64,000 nt of DNA from Hwanghaeella sp964350445 (GTDB lineage Bacteria; Pseudomonadota; Alphaproteobacteria; UBA8366; Aestuariispiraceae), in contig CAYGKA010000014.1 in the NCBI GenBank assembly GCA_964350445.1, positions 25,368-89,367 on the forward strand. Direction: 5' to 3'. The translations under genes were made by a program, and so were the position numbers. Shown here in pieces: positions 8,208-17,213 of the stretch. Position 1 is the first letter of the stretch. Each line of letters opens with the position of its first letter. The notes beneath the pieces were generated by a model. That model ran no database searches. It was not told where the DNA came from and saw only the letters and a program-made list of their open reading frames with translations.

Positions 8208-8975
8208 TTAACCCGCCTTGCCGGCGGAATTCCGCTCTTCCTCGATCAAATCGATCAAGGTCTTACGGTCTACCGCACCGGGAATGAACTGCTTGCCCAC
8301 GAACATGGCGGGTGTGCCGGTAACGCCGATTTCCTGGGCCAACTTCAAATTGGATCGCAGGTATTCGTCGACTTCCGGGGCAGCCATATCCTTGGCCAGA
8401 CGGGTCATGTCCAACCCGGCTTCTGCGGCTGCTTGAAGAATGCGCTGTTCCGTCAGCTTGCCTCGCATATCCATGAGCGCCTGATGGTAGGCCATGTATT
8501 TGTCCTGCTTATGGGCAGCAATGGCGCCCCGCGCAGCGATAACCGATTCCGGACCCAGGATCGGCAATTCCTTGAAGACGACGCGAAGTTTCTTGTCGCT
8601 TTCCATGATGGCGAGGATGTCCGGGAACACTTTTTTGCAATAGCCGCACTGGTAATCGAAGAACTCGACAAGCGTGACATCCGCGTCCGTGACGCCGTTG
8701 GTCGGGGCCATCGGGTCTTCGAAAATCTGATTGCGTTTCGAGGCCAGTGCCTGTTCCCGGTGCTGTTGCTCGGCCAGGCGCTGCTTCGTCTGGTAGGCTT
8801 CGATCGCTTCGATGACGATTTCCGGATTTTCGCGCAGATAATCGCGCACGATGGTCTGAACCTGCTCCTCGGTCAGGCCGGCGGCCTCGTTCGCCGATTG
8901 GGCGAAGGCGCCGGAACTGACGCCCAGAAAAGCGATGAGCGCGGCGGCCTTGAGAATCGGTTTGACGATCGGCAT
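8208..8975 (-). CDS. Periplasmic DsbA-like thiol-disulfide oxidoreductase
   Basis: A 255-residue secreted protein. Residues 1-25 are a signal peptide ending AFAQ. A helical N-terminal segment follows, with repeats of acidic residues as in the ScsC/BdbD branch. The thioredoxin fold starts near residue 95, with active site CGYC near residue 112 and the cis-proline loop TGTPAMFVG near residue 222. The family oxidises or isomerises disulfides in the periplasm, and the N-terminal extension resembles the oligomerisation stalk of ScsC-like isomerases. It lies 31 bases upstream of sfsA on the same strand. No DsbB partner is in the window. Confidence 0.88.
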   Translation of the reverse strand: MPIVKPILKAAALIAFLGVSSGAFAQSANEAAGLTEEQVQTIVRDYLRENPEIVIEAIEAYQTKQRLAEQQHREQALASKRNQIFEDPMAPTNGVTDADVTLVEFFDYQCGYCKKVFPDILAIMESDKKLRVVFKELPILGPESVIAARGAIAAHKQDKYMAYHQALMDMRGKLTEQRILQAAAEAGLDMTRLAKDMAAPEVDEYLRSNLKLAQEIGVTGTPAMFVGKQFIPGAVDRKTLIDLIEEERNSAGKAG

Positions 8976-9317
8976 GCTTGGTTCCTGTTCGAAAGACTAG
9001 TGGATTTCCGGCTAGGTTAGACCGTCTCCGACCCGGTGATGCAAATACTACCTGGGTTTCGGTCTGCGATTTCACACAGAAATGATAGGGCGTGTCACCG
9101 GGCGTGCCATCGGGCGTGCCATCGGGCGTGCCATCGGGCGTGNNNNNNNNNNNNNNNNNNNNNNNNNNNNNNNNNNNNNNNNNNNNNNNNNNNNNNNNNN
9201 NNNNNNNNNNNNNNNNNNNNNNNNNNNNNNNNNNNNNNNNNNGGGCGTGTCACCGGGCGTGCCATCGGGCGTGCCATCGGGCGTGCCATCGGGCGTGACG
9301 GAACCTGTCGCGGCAGG
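8976..9317. repeat. Intergenic 12-bp tandem repeats with a 100-N gap
   Basis: The space between the M48 gene stop and the dsbA-like start contains copies of GGGCGTGCCATC (one variant GGGCGTGTCACC) on both sides of 100 N (9143-9242). The 55 bases at 9088-9142 equal the 55 bases at 9243-9297 exactly. No gene is convincing here, since every frame across the repeat is open simply because the unit is a multiple of three. The dsbA promoter must lie in or just below this region. Confidence 0.88.
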
Positions 9318-10718
9318 TCAGTCCGTTTTCCGGCTGGCCTGGACTTCGATGTCCTGGGCCCGCAGCCAACCGGGTGAACCATCGGGCAGTTGATCCAAGG
9401 CGCGTTTCGCATGGCCCAGCGCGGCGTCCTTGCGGCCCTGGTGGATCGCTTCTTCCGCCTGCGCCAGGGATGCTTCCCCAAATTCGCCGCGTCGGCCGTG
9501 GACGGTTGCCAGAAGGCGCCATGCGCTGGACATCCAGGGCTCGTACCGCAGCGCTTCGCGCAGCTGCTTTTCCGCTTCATCGTCGTAGTCCGGGTTATTC
9601 AGCTCAATCAAGGTTCGCGCCAAGCTTGAACGGATCAGGGCCGACCATGGCAAGATTTCCAGCGCCGCCCGATAAGGCTCTATGGAATCCTCAAGCCGCG
9701 CGCCGTCGCGCAGGATGTCGCCCTTCAATTCCAGGAAGAACGGGTCGTCCGGATAGTCCGCAATCAATGAATCGATCGCAGCGACGGCTTCCTGCGTCTG
9801 ACTTTCCTGCATCAGAGCTATGGACCGGGCATATCTGGCCGGGACGCTTTTGTCTTCTTCGGGATAGAGTTGATAGGTCTGGTGCGGCGGCAGGATGAAG
9901 CCGCGCAACTTGGCGCGCATCCGGTCGTGCAGGACCTGATAGCTCGGGTCCAGGTCCGTATTCTTGAACGGGGAGTTTTCCAAGTGATTTCGAATGAAGT
10001 CGACGCGGTCGCGGGACAAGGGGTGGGTTCGTGTGTAGGGGTTCGGGTTTTCCACGTATAGCTTCTCTTCACGGGTCAGAAGCTCCATGAATTCCAGCAT
10101 GCCCTTTGTACTGATACCCGCTTGGTCCAGAAAGCCGACGGCGGCCTGGTCGGCCGACTGCTCGTTGGCGCGGGTATAGCTCAGGAACTGGCGCGTCCCG
10201 ACCTGTGCGCCCAGCGCCAAAGCGGCGGCGGCGACGTCACCTCTGCCGGAAAGAACCGCGGCGGGGATGCCAAGCAGCAGGGCGAGCAGGTTGGCGTTCT
10301 GCGCATCTGCGATGCCGTCGCCGAATCGTGCGAGATGTCCCCCTGTGATATGCCCGGTTTCGTGGGCCAGGACGCCGATGACCTCGCCGGGATCCTCCGC
10401 GCGCATCAGCAGGCCGGTATGGATGAAGATGCGTTGGCCGTTGGCCACAAAGGCGTTCAGGGCGGGGTCGTTGACCAGATGGATCTGTACGACGGTCGGA
10501 TCCAGACCGGCGGCCTTGAAAATTGGGGCGGTATAGACACGAATAGTGTTTTCAATCTCCGTATCCCGGATCAGGCTGGGCGCCCGACGCTGAGCGTCCG
10601 CGGAATCGATCGAAACCGCGAAAAAGACGGTGATGACCGTTGCCAGGACCGATGACAGGGTGCAAATGCGGGGAACAACCGAAATTGGCCCAGGAAAGAA
10701 GAGGCGAAAGCCGCCCAT
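9318..10718 (-). CDS. M48-family periplasmic metalloprotease with TPR (BepA-like)
   Basis: This predicted periplasmic zinc protease has the HETGH motif (in VLAHETGHITGGHLARFG) and a downstream ligand glutamate in ANEQSADQAAVGFLDQAG. The peptidase domain covers roughly residues 60-250, then TPR-like helices run to the C-terminus, as in BepA/YfgC, which handles outer-membrane protein assembly. The start chosen (MGGFRLFFPG) gives a classic signal peptide with a hydrophobic stretch and cleavage near SADAQ, for about 466 residues. The same frame stays open to 10883, which would put 55 unlikely residues ahead of the signal and overlap the divergent GGT-like gene. Confidence 0.88.
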   Translation of the reverse strand: MGGFRLFFPGPISVVPRICTLSSVLATVITVFFAVSIDSADAQRRAPSLIRDTEIENTIRVYTAPIFKAAGLDPTVVQIHLVNDPALNAFVANGQRIFIHTGLLMRAEDPGEVIGVLAHETGHITGGHLARFGDGIADAQNANLLALLLGIPAAVLSGRGDVAAAALALGAQVGTRQFLSYTRANEQSADQAAVGFLDQAGISTKGMLEFMELLTREEKLYVENPNPYTRTHPLSRDRVDFIRNHLENSPFKNTDLDPSYQVLHDRMRAKLRGFILPPHQTYQLYPEEDKSVPARYARSIALMQESQTQEAVAAIDSLIADYPDDPFFLELKGDILRDGARLEDSIEPYRAALEILPWSALIRSSLARTLIELNNPDYDDEAEKQLREALRYEPWMSSAWRLLATVHGRRGEFGEASLAQAEEAIHQGRKDAALGHAKRALDQLPDGSPGWLRAQDIEVQASRKTD

Positions 10719-10749
10719 GGCGAAATCCAGTACAAGTGCCAGTAGAACA

Positions 10750-12399
10750 ATGCGTCCCAGAAACTTAGTGTCGCTGCATGCGCTGATCAATCGGCAGTTT
10801 GGTGTTCCGGTCGTTCCGGGCTGGCTGAGACGCGGTCTCGGCGCCGCGGCGCTTGGTTCGGCGCTCCTGTTGTCTGGCTGCACGTCCAGTGAAGCGCCCG
10901 GATTGGGCCAATCGGGCTATGTGGGTGGGTTTTTCGGCGGCGTCGTTTCCGACGAACCGAACGCATCGCTTGCGGCGCGGGATATTCTGACGGTGGGCGG
11001 AAGCGCCGCCGATGCGGCGGTATCGCTGGGTTTCGCGTTGGGCGTTACTCTGCCGGCCCGTGCCGGTCTGGGCGCGCATGGCGTTTGCCTGGTGCACGAT
11101 GCCAATCTAGGTGTGACGGAAGCGCTGGATTTCCTGCCGCCGAAAAGCCCGGCCGTTCAGCCCGGTTCGCCGGCTATGCCGACCTTCGCCCGCGGAATGG
11201 CCGCGCTTCATGCCCGATACGGCAGATTGACTTGGGGCAGCCTTATTTCCTCCGCGGAACAACTGTCGCGTTTGGGGCACAGGGCGTCCCGCGCGACCCG
11301 CAATGACCTGGAAGAGAAATGGCGGCGGATTGCCGCCGATCCCGTCGCCAGGGCCGCGCTAGGAACGCGGCAAGGCGCGGTCCCGGATGCGGTATCGAAC
11401 TGGCAGCAGGTGGAACTTTCCAGCGTATTGGGCCAGCTGCGGTACCGGGGTGCGGGCGCGATACACAGCGGCACCATGCTGCGGGCAATATATGAGAGTT
11501 ATCAAGACCTTGGGGCCGGGTTCAGCCTTGAGGCGTTTCAGAACTATGTGCCGGTCTGGCGTCGTCCGCTGAGCGTCGCGGCCGGTGGGCGCCGCGCTTA
11601 TGTGACGCCGCCCCCATTTGACGGTGGGGTGCCGTTTGGACAGGCTTTCGGGTTGCTGATGTCAGCCGAGAGCGGGCCGCTCGCCGATGGCGCCGAGCGC
11701 AGCGCCGGCGTGGTGCGGGCCATGATTGCCGGCATGGCGGATCGTGAAAAATGGTCCAACGCGGGAGAGATGACGGCCGAGCAGCTGGATGTTTTGCTTG
11801 GGGCGGAGCGTCTCAATGTCTTGGCGGAGAACCGGCAAGGGCCGACACAGGCAATACCCGGCCTGCCGCCGATCGACAGCGGGTCGACTGGGTTTGTCGT
11901 CGTCGACCGCGAAGGGCTGGCGGTTGCCTGTACGATTGGTCTTACCGGGGGGGCCGGCATCGGCAAGATGCCGCGCGGTCTTGGGTTTTTCCCGGCACGG
12001 CAGCCGATGGCTGATTACTGGGGCACGCCCTTGATCATCGCCAGCGACACGACTTTCCAAGTCTATTTGGCCGCCGCGGGCGACACAGGTGCGGCGGGCT
12101 TTGGGGCTTTGCTGACTTCCACGCTGCGCGCCTACCGTGATGGGGCGGCGCTGGATGTGGCCATGAAAGAACCGCGCCTGACCTTCGCGCCGTCGGTCGG
12201 GGTAATCGTGGAATCGGATGCGCCCGAAAGTTATGGGCAAGGCGGAGCGTCCCTTGGCCTTCCGGTCCGCCGCACCGCAGAACTTGGCCGTATCAATATG
12301 GTCTACTGTCCGTCGGGCCTGCCCGTCGAGCCGGAGTTGCGGCGATGCGCGGCGGCGACGGATCCGCGAGGCGCCGGGCTTTCCGCACTTGCCAATTGA
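10750..12399 (+). CDS. Gamma-glutamyltransferase-like lipoprotein with divergent active site
   Basis: About 549 residues with the overall GGT (Ntn-hydrolase) layout. A lipoprotein signal ends in the lipobox LLLSGC near residue 36. The large-subunit start DEPNASLAARDILTVGGSAADAAV matches GGT in short blocks, and the processing region is near residue 382. Key residues differ from classical GGT. The nucleophile segment reads STGFVVVD instead of TTHxSVVD, putting serine where the catalytic threonine is expected. The substrate-binding arginine of the DFREMAP motif is absent (LDFLPPKSP). The GSPGGSR oxyanion loop is replaced by AAAGDTG. Starts at 10717 or 10630 are also open. It is probably a structural relative with altered or no transferase activity. 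Confidence 0.75.
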   Translation: MRPRNLVSLHALINRQFGVPVVPGWLRRGLGAAALGSALLLSGCTSSEAPGLGQSGYVGGFFGGVVSDEPNASLAARDILTVGGSAADAAVSLGFALGVTLPARAGLGAHGVCLVHDANLGVTEALDFLPPKSPAVQPGSPAMPTFARGMAALHARYGRLTWGSLISSAEQLSRLGHRASRATRNDLEEKWRRIAADPVARAALGTRQGAVPDAVSNWQQVELSSVLGQLRYRGAGAIHSGTMLRAIYESYQDLGAGFSLEAFQNYVPVWRRPLSVAAGGRRAYVTPPPFDGGVPFGQAFGLLMSAESGPLADGAERSAGVVRAMIAGMADREKWSNAGEMTAEQLDVLLGAERLNVLAENRQGPTQAIPGLPPIDSGSTGFVVVDREGLAVACTIGLTGGAGIGKMPRGLGFFPARQPMADYWGTPLIIASDTTFQVYLAAAGDTGAAGFGALLTSTLRAYRDGAALDVAMKEPRLTFAPSVGVIVESDAPESYGQGGASLGLPVRRTAELGRINMVYCPSGLPVEPELRRCAAATDPRGAGLSALAN

Positions 12400-12478
12400 G
12401 CGGACAAATTTACGGGACGAATTGATCGGGCGCTGACCATGAATGCCGCCGCCGTCCCAGCGTAAGGGAGAGCATTGC

Positions 12479-13636
12479 GTGACTTTAAAAACGTCGTCGC
12501 GGGGGGACATCCCTCCGTTTATTGTGATGGAGGTGATGCGCGCCGCGGCGGAGCGTGAAGCGCAGGGCGCGCCTGTCTATCATTTGGAGGTCGGTCAGCC
12601 CGGAACCACGGCGCCGCAAGGCGTGATTCAGGCGGCCAAGGACGCGCTGGACAATCATCGGCTTGGATACACCGTGGCGCTTGGGATTCCCGAACTCCGC
12701 GCGGCGATCGTCGATCACTATGCCCGAGACTATGGCGTTTCCGTTCCGCAAGACCGCATTGTGGTGACGACCGGCTCTTCCGGCGGATTTCTGCTGTCGT
12801 TTCTGGCCGCTTTCGACCAAGGCGACAAGGTGGCCTTGGTGGCGCCCGGCTATCCGTGCTACCGGCACATCCTGACGGCGCTGGGGATTGAGCCGGTTAT
12901 CATAGAGACCAACAAGGAAGACAGATACCAGCCTTCACCCGCGCTTTTGGACAAGGCGTTGGCGGAGCACGGTCCGATCGACGGGTTGATCGTTGCCTCG
13001 CCCTCCAATCCGACGGGAACCATGCTGTCGAAGCAGGATATGGCGGCACTCGCGGATTATTGCGGTGACGCCGGCATTCGCTTGATTTCCGATGAAATCT
13101 ATCAAGGCATCGCCTATGGGCGTGGCTTCGAAACCGTGTTGGCCCATGCGGACCATGCGGTCGTCGTGAACAGTTTCTCCAAATATTTCTCGATGACGGG
13201 TTGGCGCCTGGGATGGCTCGTCCTGCCGGAAGAACTGGTGCGTCCGGTTGAGTGCCTGGCCCAGAATCTTTTCATTTCGCCACCGACCTTGAGCCAAGTC
13301 GCCGCCGTGGCGGCCTTTGACTGCCGTGACGAGTTGGAGCGCAATATCGCCCGCTATGCCGTCAACCGAGATCTGCTGCTACAGGAACTGCCCGAAGCGG
13401 GTTTCAACGACCTCGCCCCAAGCGATGGCGCGTTCTACCTCTATGCCGATGTCGGGCACATGACCAATGACAGCCTTTCCTTCTGTAGTCGCATTCTGAA
13501 GGAAACGGGCGCCGCCGTGACACCGGGCTTGGATTTCGACGAGGCGCGGGGCCGCCACACGATGCGGTTTTCCTTTTCGGGAACGACGGCGGAGGTTGCC
13601 GCGGCGGCCGATGCCCTGAAAGCCTGGCGGGCTTAA
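12479..13636 (+). CDS. PLP-dependent class I/II aminotransferase
   Basis: A 385-residue fold-type I aminotransferase. The N-terminus has the YHLEVGQPG substrate-binding glycine loop near residue 40. The PLP-binding core includes SPSNPTGTML near residue 178, the aspartate in LISDEIYQG near residue 205, and the Schiff-base lysine in NSFSKYFSMTGWRLGW near residue 237. The C-terminal arginine is in HTMRFSFSG. A GTG start at 12479 is chosen because AAGGGAGAG lies six bases upstream; an ATG at 12443 lacks a site. The amino donor and acceptor cannot be told. The gene follows the GGT-like gene by 79 bases. Confidence 0.92.
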   Translation: MTLKTSSRGDIPPFIVMEVMRAAAEREAQGAPVYHLEVGQPGTTAPQGVIQAAKDALDNHRLGYTVALGIPELRAAIVDHYARDYGVSVPQDRIVVTTGSSGGFLLSFLAAFDQGDKVALVAPGYPCYRHILTALGIEPVIIETNKEDRYQPSPALLDKALAEHGPIDGLIVASPSNPTGTMLSKQDMAALADYCGDAGIRLISDEIYQGIAYGRGFETVLAHADHAVVVNSFSKYFSMTGWRLGWLVLPEELVRPVECLAQNLFISPPTLSQVAAVAAFDCRDELERNIARYAVNRDLLLQELPEAGFNDLAPSDGAFYLYADVGHMTNDSLSFCSRILKETGAAVTPGLDFDEARGRHTMRFSFSGTTAEVAAAADALKAWRA

Positions 13637-13655
13637 AAGCTTCCTATTTCGAACA

Positions 13656-13697
13656 AGAAAAAAGCCCGGATGCGAGAGAGCATCCGGGCTTTTTCGT
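13656..13697. terminator. Strong bidirectional terminator
   Basis: AGCCCGGATGC (13663-13673) pairs perfectly with GCATCCGGGCT (13680-13690) around GAGAGA. An A-run precedes it and TTTTT follows, so it works in both directions, between the convergent aminotransferase and rne genes. Confidence 0.92.
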
Positions 13698-13712
13698 TCG
13701 TTGGGCCGTTGA

Positions 13713-16555
13713 TCAGGAACCGATCATCCGATTCCACCAGCCTTTGCGCTTCGGCTTGTTCGGATCGTCTTCTTCATCGGCTTCTTCATCGGCTTCTGCT
13801 TCGGCGTTGGCGTCGTTCGCCGCTTCCTCCACCGANNNNNNNNNNNNNNNNNNNNNNNNNNNNNNNNNNNNNNNNNNNNNNNNNNNNNNNNNNNNNNNNN
13901 NNNNNNNNNNNNNNNNNNNNNNNNNNNNNNNNNNNCTTCTTCATCGGCTTCTGCTTCGGCGTTGGCGTCGTTCGCCGCTTCCTCCACCGAAGGGGCCGGC
14001 GATGCGGATTCCCTCATTGCAGACGGGGTCGAGACCGCCGCAGCAACCGGTTCGGCCGCCTTTTCGGCCTCAACCTTTGCTTCCGGTTCTGCCGTGGCCG
14101 CCGCTACTGCGGTTTCGGCTTCGGCCTCTACCGGTGCGGCATCGGTTGACGATGCGTTGGTTTCCTCAACCGTCTTGTCCGTTTCAGCCTCGGCGACCTT
14201 TTTGGCCGCGGCGGTTTTGCGGGGCCGGCGGACGCGCTTCGGCTTGGCCGGGGCCTCTTCCTCGGTTGTCACGGCAGGCTGGTCGGTGGCTTGCTCCGCA
14301 ATTTGCTCATCGGGAGCGACGGATTGGGCTTCTTCGCCACTCGCCTCCGCGGTCTCGGCTACGGTTTGTTCCTTGTCCGCACCGCGACGGCGGCGCGGGC
14401 TACGGCGGCGTCGGGGTTTGTCTTCCTTCACGTCGCCGCTCTCGGCCGTGCCGCCTTCTTCGCTAGCTTGGTCCGTTGCCGCGGCGATGTCGGCTGGTGT
14501 GGCGCCTGGTTCGCTTGAGTCGCTTTCGTCCGTCCTGCCTTCACCGGCGTCATCCGACCCGGATTCGGCGGCAACGGATTCCGTTCCCTGGGTATCGCCA
14601 TCCTGATTCCGGCGCTTCCGACCACCACGACGGCCGCGTTTGCGCCGTTTGCGTTGGCCTTGTTCGGAGTCGCCTTCTCCAGCCGTCTGACGGTCGCCAT
14701 CTTCACCCTGGTCGGCTGAATCGGCTTGTTCCGTCGGCTCGGCGTCGTCGTCATCGTCGGCGGAGGTCTCCTGCGACGCGTTCTGTTCCTCGTCGCCATC
14801 CTCAAAACGCCTCTTGCGGCGACGTCCCCGACCACGGCGGCGGCTGGACCGGCCTTGCTCGTCCGACGTCTCTTCCACCGGGCGCTGCTCGGGAGCCGCA
14901 ACCTGTTGCGGTTCGACGGCTTCTTCAGCATCTCCGGCTATGCGTGTCAGGATGAAATGCGGCGGAATGAATTCGTCATCGGTTTCGATGACGACGTGCA
15001 TGCCGTAATTCTGCTCCATTTCACCCATCGTGGCGCGCTTGTGGTTCATGATGTAAAGCGCGACGCCCGATGGTACGCGTACGGTAATCTGGCGCGACCG
15101 GCGGCGCAGTCCTTCTTCTTCGATGGACCGCAATACCCGCAACGCGGAAGATTCCGTCGACGGAATATTACCGACACCACCGCAAGTCGGGCATTGCGCC
15201 GTCATCGCTTCCAGCAAGCTCGGCCGCAAACGCTGCCGGGACATTTCCAGCAGACCGAAGGGGCTGATGCGTCCGACCTGGATACGGGCGCGGTCGCGCC
15301 GAAGCGCTTCCTTCAGCTTCCGTTCGACCGAATGGTCGTTGCGGTTCTCTTCCATATCGATGAAGTCGATGACCACCAGTCCGGCAAGGTCGCGCAAGCG
15401 AAGTTGGCGGGCGATTTCCTCGGCAGCCTCAAGGTTTGTCTTATGCGCGGTTTCTTCGATATGCCGTTCGCGGGTGGCCCGGCCTGAGTTCACGTCGATC
15501 GCGACCAGGGCTTCCGTCTGATGCATGACGATGGAGCCGCCGGACCGAAGTTGGACGACCGGATCGAAAATCTGGTTCAACTGGCTCTCGACCTGGAACC
15601 TTTGGAACATCGGGACGTTCTGTTCGTCCTTGTAGGGCTGAACCTTCTTGGCGTGACTCGGGATCATCGCCTTCATGAAGTCCTTGGCGACGCGATAACC
15701 TTCCTCGCCCGCGACCAGGATTTCGTCGATATCCTTGGTGTAGAGATCCCGGATAGAGCGGCGAATCAGGTTCGCTTCCTCATGAATCAGGGCGGGGGCG
15801 GTCGATCCCAGCGTCGTGTCGCGGATCGTATCCCAGGTTCGCATCACGTATTCGTAATCGCGTTTGATTTCCGCCTTCGAACGTTCCTGGCCTGCGGTCC
15901 GCAGAATGACGGCCATGCCGTCGGGAATGCTCAGATCGGAAAGAACGCTCTTCAGGCGCTTGCGGTCCTGCGGGTTGGCGATTTTCCGGCTGACGCCGCC
16001 GCCACGCGAGGTGTTCGGCATCAACACGCAGTACCGGCCGGCCAGCGATAGATAGGTGGTCAGCGCGGCGCCCTTGTTGCCGCGTTCTTCCTTGATCACC
16101 TGAACCAGCAGAACCTGCCGGCGTTTGATGACTTCCTGGATCTTGTATTGCCGTTTCAGGCGCGGGCGACGGCGCTTGGTCTCTTCCACGGCTTCGTCGG
16201 CGCCTTCAGTTCCGCCGACGACTTCGACACTGTCGCCGTCTTCGTCGTCTTCCTCGACGTCGATCGCGTCGTCGTCACCCTCGTCCTCTTCTTCAATACG
16301 GTCGGCGACCGGAATCCGGTAGTAGTCGGGGTGTATTTCGCTGAAGGCGAGGAAACCGTGACGGTTGCCGCCATATTCGACGAAAGCGGCCTGCAATGAA
16401 GGCTCTACCCTGGTTACTTTCGCCAGGTAGATATTGCCTTTCAGTTGCTGCTTGGTCGCTGTTTCGTAATCGAATTCTTCAAGTCTATTACCATGTATCG
16501 CCACCACCCGTGTTTCTTCGGGATGCGTGGCGTCGATCAACATGCGTCGCGCCAT
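13713..16555 (-). CDS. rne: Ribonuclease E (contains a 100-N gap)
   Basis: This essential endoribonuclease starts mRNA decay and rRNA processing at the membrane-associated degradosome. The S1 domain (residues about 35-200) has an acidic insert at 85-126, as in alphaproteobacteria. Catalytic aspartates are D354 in VAIDVNSG and D397 in VVIDFIDM; the zinc-link CPTCGG is near residue 455. The tail alternates acidic stretches with arginine-rich RNA-binding patches such as RRRGRGRRRKRR. The gap at 13836-13935 breaks the frame. Merging its identical 55-base flanks yields 896 codons in one frame ending ADEEDDPNKPKRKGWWNRMIGS, hence a stop at 13713 rather than the out-of-frame end at 13724. The true length is about 895 residues. 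Confidence 0.95.
13781..13990. repeat. Duplicated 55-bp gap flanks inside rne
   Basis: Bases 13781-13835 and 13936-13990 are identical and flank 100 N. Joining them once restores the rne frame, so this looks like an unmerged contig overlap in a low-complexity acidic coding stretch (EAEADEE repeats) rather than missing sequence. Confidence 0.9.
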
Positions 16556-17213
16556 TAATTCTAACTCCGGCCACCATGACCCTGCGGTTTGAACCGGGGT
16601 GCTGGCGGCGACTATTGCTGGGAGATCCGGCTAGCACGAAGTCCGCACCATGCGGATCGCTTCGTTTTTCGCGTCCTGCGCAAGCATCGGCCACGCCGGA
16701 TTTTTGGCGTCGGACGGTTTCTTGCAGGATCTCCACGGTTTCAATCATGTGTACGTTCACTTGTCTGTTCGCTACCAAAGGCAACGGCTTAGCGCCCATT
16801 CCGCAAGAACCCGAAAGCGGGCATCCACGAAACAAGCTGCAAAACGCCATTGGATTGTTTCACCGGCGGCGGCGTGCCATCCCGGCAGCGTCAACAAAGG
16901 GAAATCCTCTCAGCGCGAACGGGATTGCGGCACTACCGCATCAGGAACCCTTGGCGGCGTAGAGTCGCAAATAGAAACTAAACAAAGCGGACCGCTAGGA
17001 AAACCGATTTTTTCATAGTTATAACAGACTTAGTAGCATCGTCCCGGTTCGGGCGCCGCTCCGGCATCCCAACCGGGCTGGATGGGGTCATTCGCAATTG
17101 ACAACCGCCTGACATATCCTAACTGCATGGGGGATGCGGGAGCCGTTGAAGAAACTAGGGAATCCCGCCATAAACAGGTGCAGCGTTACCATAGCCGAAT
17201 CGATTTGAGACGC
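16556..17213. promoter_or_regulatory. Long divergent leader region between rne and the amidase gene
   Basis: About 660 bases with no convincing gene separate the divergent rne and amidase starts. Long leaders are usual for rne, whose product controls its own mRNA through the 5' untranslated region in gammaproteobacteria. That this happens here is only an analogy. GC-rich segments such as CCCGAAAGCGGG at 16810-16821 could fold. An AT-rich patch near 17009-17035 (GATTTTTTCATAGTTATAAC) could hold the rne promoter. Confidence 0.4.
17098..17125 (+). promoter_or_regulatory. Possible sigma70-type promoter for the amidase gene
   Basis: A perfect TTGACA at 17098-17103 is followed, 16 bases later, by TAACTG at 17120-17125, a weak -10. 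It would give a leader of about 80 bases before the ATG at 17214. Confidence 0.35.

Noticed and set aside
9088..9297. CRISPR-like appearance of the short repeats at the gap
   Set aside because: Units are 12 bp and directly abutting without spacers; there are no cas genes.
16396..16962. A 188-codon open frame crossing the rne start and leader
   Set aside because: It overlaps rne in the opposite strand, lacks motifs and a ribosome site.
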